Below, piece by piece: positions 12,429 through 22,720 of a stretch of DNA of 64,000 bases. Within the stretch, counting starts at the first letter, position 1, and the number at the start of each line of letters is the position of its first letter. Position numbers and translations under genes: made by a program. The stretch is from Rhyzopertha dominica (lineage: Eukaryota > Arthropoda > Insecta > Coleoptera > Bostrichidae). The notes below the pieces were generated by a model. That model saw only the letters and a program-made list of their open reading frames with translations, had not been told where the DNA came from and made no database searches. The DNA lies in NCBI GenBank assembly GCA_025024175.1, contig QCXZ01000001.1, forward strand, positions 9,548,001 through 9,612,000, written 5' to 3'.

Positions 12429-12654
12429 TACACAACATTTCCGGTTGAACTACATCTCTTTGCTCCCTAATTCAGGTTTTTTTCTACTAGCGTAGTTTTC
12501 ATTTTATACATCAAATATTTAAATAATCCCACAGCCAGCGGCTGGATGTATACTTCTCTACATGAAATAAGGTTATGTAGCACTTGTAAAAATTCCGACA
12601 ACTAAATAATCTTTTCCTAAATATCATTTGGTGACTGAGTAGCCACAAACATGA

Positions 12655-12915
12655 AGTGTGTATACCATTCCATGTAGCTGTGAGAAGGTTTACATCGGCC
12701 AAACCGGAAGGCACATCAGCACGAGAATCAAGGAACACATCAGGGACACCAGGTACCAGCAATGTAACAGGTTGGCTGTGGCAGAACACCGAATGGAGAC
12801 TGGCCACATCATCAAATTCGAGGAGGCACAAATGCTCTCAAGGGAAGCGAGATTCTGGTCGAGATTGTACAAGGAAGCCATCGAAATCCAGAAGAATCCG
12901 CACAAATACAACTGA
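12655..12915 (+). pseudogene. Penelope GIY-YIG endonuclease fragment (copy 2)
   Basis: The frame encodes VYTIPCSCEKVYIGQTGRHI followed by STRIKEHIRDTR, AVAEHRMETGH, and a C-terminal RLYKEAIEIQKNPHKYN. This is a nearly complete GIY-YIG nuclease with the usual Cys-X-Cys, YIGQTGR, AEH...GH and EA.EI blocks. The upstream RT is absent (a TGA lies immediately before), so the copy is 5' truncated. The downstream sequence to about 13010 still resembles a Penelope 3' end. It is closer to the consensus than the copy at 1-1245 and is probably a separate, younger insertion on the opposite strand. Confidence 0.85.
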
Positions 12916-13110
12916 GATCCAGGCATCGAACTACCTGGAATCCGGAAATTGGTCATGCGTAACAACGCTCACGCTGTTGTTAACCAGTCGGGTATAAATA
13001 CCACAGCAGGCTAGGACACTTTAGTTTCAGACCTATTTCTGGGGAAGACACCTGTCGAAACCTCAAGACCAAACAAGCCACGTGGGAAGCAGCCCAGAGA
13101 ACAACATGTC
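12916..13110 (+). mobile_element. 3' terminal sequence of Penelope copy 2
   Basis: Immediately after the endonuclease frame, degenerate coding-like sequence leads into TATAAATACC at 12991. Near 13040-13060 is CTGGGGAAGACACCTGTCGAAAC, which has the layout of a decayed hammerhead core (CTGANGA ... GAAAC). Hammerhead motifs are known in Penelope terminal repeats. The end of the element is not defined. Confidence 0.35.
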
Positions 13111-15037
13111 ATCGCCAACTACCACGGAAGCACTCAAACCAAAATATAATCTTGTTGGATAATGAAGTAGTAATAATGCTGTAGTACACAAAGCGTAACG
13201 TTTAAGTTTTTACTCGTTTTCGACTTAAACAAATACTACGAAGGGTGTCGTAGTAGTTGTCAGAAGCTGTAGTTATTGACGGTTATAAATTTGATAACTG
13301 AAATGCTTTTGACCATGTGACCCTGGAGTTTTAGGATTTATTGGCACTTGTATTGACGAAGACAAAAATGCCATATCTGTCAACGGAGTTTCAGAATTCT
13401 TTTGTTTACCCTTCACCATTGAACCTTGGCTGCTGCCGATACCGCCAAATCGCGAATACGCATTCCTGTTTACACTTTCCTGGTTCCCGTTCGATAAGGA
13501 ACTCTTCCTGTTGAGTACACATATTTACTCTGCGAAATTTAATAAAAACTTTCGGGAAAAGTTGCCCGCCGCCGAAGGAAATGGAACACACTTACACTAA
13601 GCAACAAAGTTTAATTACGTAGATAAATTACCCGAGTTTTTTAATTTGGTTTTTCACCCGTGGCCGGTGTTTTTCGGGTTAGGGGGAAAATATGGGAGTT
13701 TTCCGGTGGCGGCGCTATCGCGTTTTTAATTAATGTTTGTGCGTAAGTGGCTTCCGTAATAAATATTATGCCGCGGGTCATAATGCCCTCATTTATACTT
13801 TTAATGCGTTTAGAGCGGCGATTTAGGCCACCGCTAAACGCCTGAATTGTTGCGTTACGCGAACAACCGCCGATTTGTAAAACTGCCCTAAACTGTTTCG
13901 GAGCTTTTACATATTGTTGTAGTTATCAAGAGCTTGGTGTAATTCTGATAACGGGACGATAAAGATATGTAAATGCGTAAGCTTACTGAAATAGAGTAAT
14001 TTTAGTGACAATCGTTTGTTGTCATTTGTTTGCTAGAAAAGAAAAGGCAAATAATAATTTGTTGGATTGTAGGAATGTAGGCTTTCACAACCAAACTAAA
14101 ATGCTGGTCAACGTGTCGCTAGCTGTCGTAAGGGGCATCATCAGGAAGAGGAATATGATTAATTTAATGCGAGAACCATAGGTCATAGCTCAGCCAAATC
14201 CTCGCCCTGAAGATGCCCGTTACAAGAGCGAGCGAAGCGGTAACCCTGTATCCACAACCGACGCGATCTGACCAAAAAAAGACCAAAATGATTTTGTTTA
14301 ATCGATAAGATTTGCATTTTTCCGTTTTTTTTACAGCTGTGAAACAGTTTTCTACTTTGTTTAGGCCTTGTATATGACGTCCACAAGTCTCGTTGCGAAA
14401 ACTCACAAGATTCAACCTAAAGTCTATACCTTAATGGTTTCTTTGACCAGCGCAGTCCTTTTTAAACTTGTGGCGATCCCGATGACCACAATACAACCAT
14501 GTTAGTAATTTCAATGACGACATATATAATTTTCCTTTTATCCAGACTATAGTGATCAAGAAATCAAAAGAAGAATATCCAGAGGTGTAAAGAGAAGATT
14601 AAAATTACAACTGGCTTACAAAATTATCTTTTTTTCTTGTTGCTTGCCTAATTCTAAAAAATGGTTTATATAAGTTAAAAATAAGGTCACATTTATCCCA
14701 TTACGCAAAACTTTTTTTAACATACAACATGAAAAATAATAGACCCCAGTTTATTCATTTTATTCCAAATCGCTTAGATAAACGTAAAAAAATGGTAAAG
14801 TTTAAATATTTGAATGTATGACGTAGGTTGACCCTGCCGCTTGTGATTGGCAGCAGCTGTGTGTTGTTGCCAGGGCACAATAATTTTCAGCGTTCCAGTT
14901 GCCTATGCGTGTTTTTCACTCTCAATTGTCGACGAACGGACGAAGACGAAGAGCGATATTCATAACCTCTCAGTAACTCTCGTGTGTTCTTTGCTTTTGT
15001 TTATCGATCACGATTATATCGTTCAAGAAGCGGACGA
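13111..15037. other. No gene recognised; one GC-richer island
   Basis: Non-coding. A minus-strand stretch near 14105-14150 reads CTGATGATGCCCC...TAGCGACACGTTG, another decayed hammerhead/Penelope-end-like sequence. Frames of 60-83 codons at 13406-13591 and 14164-14415 (minus) are unrecognised. Confidence 0.4.
13600..13900. promoter_or_regulatory. Candidate regulatory island
   Basis: GC-richer and transposon-free within AT-rich DNA. It contains TTTTTAATTAATG, the interrupted palindrome ATTATG-CCGCGGGT-CATAAT and repeated CCGCC/GGCGG blocks. There is no open frame with a domain. Regulatory function is inferred from composition only. Confidence 0.22.
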
Positions 15038-15177
15038 AATGGCTGCTGAAAAGAAAAGTTTTGTGCCAACATGCGCAAATACTAGTATTGTTGCTCTAGA
15101 GAAGAAATCTTTAATTGTATCCGAAGAAAAATCGAGACGAAAATTGTGGTGTGATGCAGTAGGGGCAGCACTAACAG
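15038..15177 (+). other. Possible first coding exon of an unidentified gene
   Basis: An ATG in good context (GACGAAATGGCTG) opens a 46-codon stretch beginning MAAEKKSFVPTCANTS and ending near RRKLWCDAVGAALT. It is followed by a donor-like ACA/GTAAGTCGC at 15178. The residue mix (Lys/Glu/Ser) is protein-like, and the upstream 200 bases are GC-richer than surroundings. No downstream exon was found on this strand, and an inverted-repeat element starts about 110 bp further on. It could be a real 5' exon with distant partners, or a transposon-borne or chance frame. Confidence 0.2.
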
Positions 15178-15285
15178 TAAGTCGCTTGTGTTAAAGAAAA
15201 TAGAGGCAAAATATAGAATATAAATCTTCCTCGCAAAACCAAGCCAAATGCAAATGTAAACAAACAGATCATCTGCTTATCTGTA

Positions 15286-15797
15286 CAGTGTTGCCACTGG
15301 GCCTGATAGAAATTCCGCTAGATTGCCGCATCGAATCCGCTAAAATTTTTAAGACAGGGCAATCTGTTGATATACTAGGAGATTTATTATTTATTTTATA
15401 TAAATAATTATTAGTTTCCCACATATAATGCTATAACGTTAAAAATTTCGTTGTCAAGCTCATCGTGTTCCTTCCAGAAATATGTTTCGTTGCTTTTTAC
15501 TTGGTTTGAAGATAATAATATCTGTCTGTGTGAGACGTTGGTAAAATTTTGGATTGGTAGGTAAAGAAAGCAGGAAGTATAATATTTCCGAGGCAAGAAA
15601 TGCAGTAATTATCGAATCACCTAGCGTAAATAAATCGATTGTAGATACTTCATACCCAAGTTTCCCATATTTATACGCTAAAGTGAAACAGTTAATATTA
15701 ATTAAAAACTTTCTTATTCCGTTAAAATATCCGCTAATCGCCAAAACGTATATTTTTCGGTTGGGCGAGAATTTTATCCGCTAAGTTGGCAACACCG
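15286..15797. repeat. Possible MITE with CAGTGTTGCCA-type ends
   Basis: A left CAGTGTTGCCA at about 15287 faces TTGGCAACACCG at about 15787, giving 9-10 bp terminal inverted repeats about 510 bp apart. Ends of this type are frequent in insect MITEs. A 94-codon minus frame inside (15460-15744) is unrecognised. No clean target-site duplication is evident, so the call is tentative. Confidence 0.3.
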
Positions 15798-17885
15798 AAC
15801 AGATGTCTCTTCTATAAGTCAAACGCGAAATCACGGTAGGTTTACCGTGGCGAAATGCGATCCCACCACACTCCCTACTCTAGTCGGGTCAAGTGACGTT
15901 GCTAGCAATATTTGAATTTGGCGGAAAACTTTAGAGGGCGAAAATAAGACAATATAACATTAGAAATATTTTTGTTCCTAGTATCTCACTTCATTGGATA
16001 TAGGAAAACCTACAAATGTGTTGAAATAACGATTTGTCATGGAGGGCTACAACCCCATTGGTACAGACGTTTGTGCAGTAATACACGCTTTAAACTAACT
16101 TTTGATGAATGAATGAATGAACAAACGTCAATCTGCTGAACAGTACTCCAGATCCAATGTACTCATTACCCAATATACATCGTTGCAGAAATGTGCATCA
16201 GGCATTGCTGCCTAATGTGAATGTTACAGCCTATCTACGTACACTTTATGTTTGCTAGCTTGCAGGTAGTGAAAGGATATTTACTCAAGAGCAGTGCAGA
16301 TGGCGCTAGCTGGAAAATCGAATTAAATCGAGCAGATTTGGATCGATACAATGAACTGATTCAAAAAATTTAATTGTTTTGATTCTTTATATTCATTGGA
16401 TTAGAAATGAGCAATGAGTAGTAAACCACCCCCAAATCCACAAGGAATCAAAATATCAAGGATTTGGAATCTTCCCGGTCATAAACCAGGTTTAAACGTG
16501 CCGGCACTCAAACTTGGCATAATCTCCACATAGATGCTCCCATCCAGCTATTGTCCCAGGGAAGTCCAACTTTTAATCAGTGCACTCTGGAGCCCCCGCT
16601 CTTCCATGCTGCACCTCCGCCATAAAAGATAATTCGCCCCTGCAAACGTGCGCGGGCTAAAAGGAATCCCTGAACCGTGCCGGCAAACTCCCATTCGGTC
16701 CGGGGCCCACTTTTTATTCTCCTTAAATACAATTGAGATTATGGCACAAAAGAACATTCACTTAGGCCATAAAACTTTATACGAGATTACGGTCGGCGAA
16801 TGTATGCCCCGCGATTTCGCCACGCCACTGCGCTTTCAGCGACTGCAATCCTGTTTACGGCCGGGCATCCAGAAAGCTCATGATAAAGCTCCTCAGCCTC
16901 CGCACGTTCGGCCGTCGGTAGTTTTCCGCCGCGCCGACAGGTGCGATGCCAGTTGCTAGAGTTATTGAGATGGCCTGATTTTAATTCCGATAGTTTGCCA
17001 TCGCGACGCCGGGATTGAGCTTTTATGGCCGGGGGATAAATTGGCTTGCTTAAGAGGGAGGATATCGGAGTTATGTGGGCTCCAGATCATGGATCCAGTT
17101 TATTCCTCAGCGCGGCACTGAATTGATACATTGTTAGGTTGCAGATTTTCCACCGACTAAATTAGAGTACTAACACCGAAAACGGAAGCTATACTAAGAC
17201 GAAAATGAACGGTACAGGCAGCGAACGGATACAGTACAGTACAGGAAAATAGCAGGCTAAGTTCTCGTGCAAATCAGATATGGCAGTTAAACCTAATTTT
17301 GTTTAGGTTGGATTGATCTACCACATTTGCGCGTGAACTTAGCTAAGTCGCTACCACTTCTTCCGGGAATTTTGCTAATGTGTAGATTTCTTGGGTTAAT
17401 TTAGTACGAATTAAATGCTAGAAATATATGTATAAAGTCCTACGTTACCAGTTCAAAAAAGTGCTCAACAACTAACAAAATCCTTCCTGCTTCTTATACA
17501 CGAAAACTCCATCTGTATTAAAATTCAATCCTTAGGTGCGCTAAGCTTATTAATTTGATCCATTTTGACAATATCGCATGAAATGGTATCATTGCTAATT
17601 CCTTTATCTTTCTAAATGTAATGTTAGTGAGAATTACTAACAAAGGCTCTTCTAATTAATCAGCTGTTTGTAATTAAATGAATTTTATCAATCACAGAAA
17701 CATAAACGATGATTGTACAAACTATTTTAAAACTTGACTGTATTTTTAATTCATTATGCTCAAAGACAAAAATACGACTGGTGCTACGGGGCATGGCAAA
17801 ATACTTTATATCCTAACTATTCCAATTTTAAGCGTCCTGTAACTGCAACGGACAACTTAGACATCATATAAATAAACCAACAAAA
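15798..17885. other. No gene; contains a GC-richer island
   Basis: No recognisable gene. A four-unit GAAT/ATGA-type microsatellite lies near 16107-16120. The stretch 16540-17110 is GC-richer with CpG-containing blocks and sites such as TTTTATGGCC, suggesting regulatory DNA; frames of 69 and 103 codons there lie on opposite strands and have no domain. Confidence 0.35.
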
Positions 17886-18256
17886 AACATGGCATTGCCA
17901 TGTTGTAAATTTCTAATAACTTCAAGATAAGCCTTTGGTATATAGACAAAACCAGTTCTATGCCATGCTGTCTGCACTAAACCTAAACTGTGATGAGCTA
18001 TAGCAATAGCAAAATATATCTATCTGCAGTTGGTTGCGGTGAGACAGCATAGACATGCATTTTTATGTATCTCGGCGCTTGCCCGCTACCAAAAAGTGCA
18101 GTTAAAAACCTCCTGTCAAGTTGATGTATGCAAGTTCATGGCAACTTGTCAGATTGAAGGTCATTTCCTCTAGGAAGTAGTTCCCGTAATGGCAACTAGA
18201 AAGGTTTTTCATCGTGTCAGTAGAATACTGACAGAGGGCATTGCCCTCTAATTTTC
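17886..18256. repeat. Modular hairpin repeat, copy 3 (B-C-A-B)
   Basis: The copy starts with the palindrome AACATGGCATTGCCATGTT (17886-17904). The C module large hairpin (17959-18060) follows, with CATGCTGTCTGCA opposite GAGACAGCATAG. Next is the A module (18126-18184: GTATGCAAGTTCATGGCAAC, then GGTCATTTCCTCTAGGAAG). The last part is a second B module ending in the palindrome AGAGGGCATTGCCCTCT (18233-18249) and CTAA (18259). The cyclic order B-C-A-B agrees with A-B-C in the 62.9-kb copy, suggesting a tandem-unit origin. Confidence 0.65.
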
Positions 18257-21226
18257 TGCTAACTATACAGGATGTTTCACGAATGATAATGACCCCGAGG
18301 AAATTAAAAATGCAACCCAAAATACATTTGCGGAGGTAACATTGATAAGTGTTCATCGTCTTAAAAAATATAAAAAGAGCTGTATAAATTCGTAGATTTT
18401 GACATAAACTTCAATCATTTCCTTTAAGTAAATTCGATATTGTAAAACAAATTTTATTTAAAAAAAATGTTTATTCAATTTATAATTATTCTGACCTCAA
18501 TAATAAATGTCAAGTTTAGGGTATATTTTTGATTCTTACATTTTTATGTTTACAAATAGTATGTTTCCAACAACCCACCGTTATCAAATTATCAATGCTA
18601 CGTTAATTTGATAAAAAGTTCACTTATGCTGCTGCTTTTACGTTCCTCATCTCCACGGCATTGAACCGCTCGTCGCTGTACACAAATTCCATAACAATGA
18701 ACATGCCTTCAGAAGTCATAACTCATAAGTATTTCACTTTTTCGTGGCGTATTTTAATTCGCTTGTCACAAAATGAACGCAAACAACAAACTGATAAATT
18801 GACGGGCTAGGGCTGACGCGTGACGCGCTGACCCCATATGTAAACAAGCGGCCATTTACAAGACACCTGACGTCNCGGCCAATATGTTCGCGTTTTGGTG
18901 GTTTCTTTAAATATTCACATTTTTAATATTAAAAATAAACCTTACGATCCATTTTTTCGAATTTATAAGCTGTCACAGCTGTTTTGTGGATTAGATGCTA
19001 CCTATTAATATGCAATTTAATAAAATATAAATACATGGCAAATACCCAATTGTGAGGTTTACCTTTCAGATTATTTTTGGCCTACACTTTCACGGATTTT
19101 GGTTATAGCAGCACTTAGTTTGCACACAGAAATAGCTTACGTGTAAATAAGAAGGTATTCAAGCAGACTTACTACAAAGAGGTATAGCAGTAAGTGATGC
19201 TATATGTTGCAAAAAGTAAATCTGTATACCACTGGTTTCAGTGCTGTTGGCTTTAAACACCATGAAAGTTTGCAGTATTAAAAACAAAAATTAATTCAGG
19301 GTTTTCATTAACACAAGTAAGAAGTTTGCACACACAGTTTAATAAACATCAAAAAATATTTTTTGCATTCAAAGGATATTGTCAATAAAATGTGTAGCTT
19401 TGTTCTATTGCTCTGGAAAAAAATACTATTTGGTTAATTAGTAAGGTGGAAAGCGAACTTATCTAAAAATAGCCATAAAAAACGCAGTGGGAATTATTCC
19501 GAGCACTGGACTTCCCTTTTAAATAATGAACGTCCACCGGACAAACGCCTCCTCGTCTTACATTTCCAGCCCCGAATTAGGAATCTCCCCAGCACTGACC
19601 TTCGTTAGCCGAGGTACGCTGTGCGTGATCCGTTGCATAATTAACGCCTCCCCGCCCCCCGGCTAGATGGCAGAGGAAACGCGACGGTTCATGCAAAAAT
19701 TATGCGTGACATTTATCCCTTCACGCAGCTCTGTTTAACCTTCACACAGTTAGCAACGTCGCGATGCGCCGCGGACCGGGGATGAATGGCTCCTCGGGGA
19801 TGGGCGGACTGATGGAGTTGAGTCAACTACCCATCAGAATGAGATTCTTCTCGGGGAATTGGGTCGGGGGCTTCGTCAACTGGGTTAATCAGATGTGCGA
19901 GGCGAGGTGTGGGCGTCGTTGCAAGAATGGGGGATTTGTGTCGCGTTTATTCTTGCTATAGGACGTCAATTGCCTTGTATTTACCTTTAAAACTGAATAG
20001 ATGAAGAGTTGCTGAACTTTTAGCGGCACTATATAACAAATAATATAATAATTCTTGGCTAGTATTCAATTAGAATTCTTATTTATTCGACCAAAGGAAG
20101 CTAAAGTTTTAACATTCAACCATTCGGAATAACAACTCGTGTATTTACTTAATAAACATCCCTCATTCAAATTTTGCTTCCACAGGTTCTGTTTGGAAAC
20201 AGGAAACTACTTTAACGAAGTGAGTTATATACAACGCTGCACAACAGCACTAATTGTTATTTGAAGATACGCAAAAGAACTCAATAATCGATTAAATTCT
20301 TCCTTAACCTTATATTTTATCTAGAAAGGCAGTGGATACGCCCTAATAAACTTAAGGATGCATTTAAAACTCAACCTAAGCGAGATTTGTCTAAAAGAAA
20401 AAAATTCTTCAAATTGTCCTAACGAAAACCATTATTATATTTCTTGAATGTAATGTCAAACACGTGCATAAAGTTTTTACCTAAGACAGCTGGTCCTCCT
20501 CGTTTAACAACAAAAATGTTTAAAATACACGATGGATGATTTAAATGATCAATTGAGTTTGCTGTAACTCCGAAAAAAAGTTGTTCCGACATAATATTGT
20601 TACATGCTAGCGAATAACCAGCGCGCGCGATCTATGGAGCAGAGTTGTAGGCACGTAGTTGCGGTGTGATATGACACTGCTAGTGCTAACCCTAACAACA
20701 GATAGAGATGTTGTCGAGACATTCCAGTAAATTCTACCAATGGAACTTTCGCGAAGTTTGCATAGTAAAGGGGAGATGTCCCTTTTAGAATTTTCTGTGG
20801 GGGTGAATAGCCCGACGGAGAGGGAAAATTCGAATGGAATCCCAAGATTGTACGGTGGTGAAAATTATGATTGAGTCCCAGCTATGACCGAATGGAGTCC
20901 GAGTCATTGTAAGGAATTTTTGAGAATACATTCTTTTTTCACAATTTGCTTAATACATGTTTCATTTTGAAAGTCTAGCAAAACAATTATAAATTGGAAA
21001 ATGTTAGGATGAGATTTATAAAATGAGTTAAAGCGAGAATTGAAACTTTCCGACGCATTTGGTGTTGGTCCTGTAGTTCATGATTTTGCATTCCACAAGT
21101 GTGGGGAAATCCAAAATTTTCAGATATATTATTATCGACTAAATAATCCATGTATTCTGAAAGTAAGAGATGAGTAGGTTGATTAGTTATTTTGTATAGT
21201 CAATTGACATCAATTTCTTACTATTA
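18257..21226. other. No gene; one GC-richer island
   Basis: Starts with ACAGGATGTTTCACGAATG (18269), resembling the terminal repeat of DUF4817-type elements, but no coding part follows. The stretch 19490-19960 is GC-richer with TTATGCGTGAC and GTTAGC elements and may be regulatory. An 81-codon minus frame at 20600-20845 is unrecognised. Confidence 0.35.
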
Positions 21227-21656
21227 CTGTCCGAGATTATATCTGCATCCAACAAGAGAGGCGTGGTTCCAAATTTCCCTGACTCCTTCCTGGTTTGCAA
21301 TCTCAAAATCAGCAACATTATCTGGCTTCAGAGTTTTGCGAATAGATCTGGCATCACTCACTGCATATTCTAGTGCACACTTGTAAGTTTTTTACGTTTA
21401 TCAGGCAACAGGAGAAACACCAATGGTATGTAGTCATCCCCTTTTGGGCCATGCCATATCAGTTGCAAAAATAATCTGGGGCAGTAGGAAAACGTCCCAT
21501 CTACATAAATAGGGTCCAAATCGCAGAGGAATTTCAAATTGGTTTTACAAGAACACATGACAATATGGTTTACACAATTATTCACTAAGAGAAATCGCTT
21601 TTCTTTATTTGTTTTTGGATTAAGCGAATCGAGTGCAGCATGTAGGTCTTCTATAT
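21227..21656 (-). pseudogene. MULE (Mutator-like) transposase fragment
   Basis: The minus strand reads NIEDLHAALDSLNPKTNKEK, then NLKFLCDLDPIYVDGTF and SYCPRLFLQL, then GDDYIPLVFLLLPDKRKK. This is the MULE transposase core with the first catalytic Asp in VDGTF and the PLVF.LLP..K block. After a frameshift near 21390 it continues YKCALEYAVSD, DNVADFEIANQEGVREIWN and LVGCRYNLGQ, matching the ADFE (second Asp) and GCRFHLGQ blocks. The upstream zinc finger and the downstream third of the protein are missing, so this is a fragment of a dead element. Confidence 0.75.
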
Positions 21657-22082
21657 TTTTTTTATAATTTAGGAAACACTTTCCTGCGAATGTGCATTAT
21701 GTCTTAATTGGTTAAGGTTTCTTTATCACTTTTCGAAATTCTTTGTGTATTAGTTTCATTGGTTTTTCGTTCAAGTCATTTTTTGCTTTTCCTTTTAGTT
21801 GATTACTCAAAATATTTAAGTTGAGTACCTTGCCCTTCATGAATTCACGGTTATGTGTTGCCACAATCTCTCTTTATCATGTTCTAATTAAATTAAATCT
21901 TTTGTACTTATATAAACTATTCAAAACGAAAAAGGCGCCACTTATTTCTTATGTTAAATTGTGTTTGTTAACTTAAAATATAAAGATAAAAGTCAAGAGA
22001 TAACTGCATTTACCCACTTGATTCTTTAATTTTGATACATTTGTTAAAAAATAAATGTTGATGTGCTTGGTAGGCTTCAAAG

Positions 22083-22720
22083 GCGTACAATGTATCTAAA
22101 AGAAATTGAGATTGCTCGGGCCGTCACCTTAGTTCAAAAAGGCCACCCGAGACGACAAGTCCCGAATCTTAAATGTTAGCCGTGCTTCCATAAATAGGGC
22201 CTGGNTACGTTATCAAATTTATGGTAATGTTAGAAGTCAGCCTTACTCGCGTCGTGAAAGGGCGACTTCCGAGCGAGAATGCGAGAAGACCGTGTAGTAC
22301 GGCTTTGGGCTACCAGAGACCGCAGAACTACTGCTACAATGCTCCAAAATCGGCTGGCAGAGACCACAGGAACCAGAATAAGTACCCAAACAATACGCAA
22401 CAGACTTCGCAAAGGTCAGTTTAGGGCTGGAGTTCCTCCTTTAATCCCTCAGCATCGCAGAGCAAGACGATTGTTTGCTGAAGGACATGTTCAATGGNAT
22501 TTACATCAGTGGAACAACGTTTTGTTCACTGACGAATCCAGATTCTGTTTGAACCACGTTGATGGAAGGGTTCGAGTCTAGAGACGGCCAAGGCAACGTT
22601 ATATAGACTCTACTGTAGAAAGAAAGGGTTGGAGTAGGGTCGATTATGATTTGGGGTGGTATAACTTTAAATGGGCACACAAAACTGGTGGTAATTCGTG
22701 AGAGCAAATTATAATAACTT
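22083..22720 (+). pseudogene. Tc1-like transposase fragment
   Basis: Translation across two frames gives an N-terminal HTH part (IARAVTLVQKGHPRRQV and VSRASINRAW.RYQIYG). An open run at 22279-22581 follows with RLAETTGTRISTQTIRNRLR, RAGVPPLIPQHRRARRLFA and NNVLFTDESRFCLNHVDGR. FTDESRF holds the first catalytic Asp of the Tc1 DDE triad, and RVRVW-type sequence continues in degraded form. The frame breaks at a TAG at about 22579, and the second and third catalytic residues are not visible. A C-terminal Tc1 piece also occurs at 59.9-60.2 kb. Confidence 0.8.

Noticed and set aside
12690..12965. Minus-strand 91-106-codon frames
   Set aside because: Antisense shadows of the Penelope GIY-YIG endonuclease on the plus strand.
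16548..16959. 69- and 103-codon frames on opposite strands as genes
   Set aside because: Overlapping on both strands within a GC-richer island, no domain; better explained as composition.
20590..20860. Possible solo LTR starting TGTTACATGCTAGCG
   Set aside because: No matching end, target duplication or internal sequence could be found.
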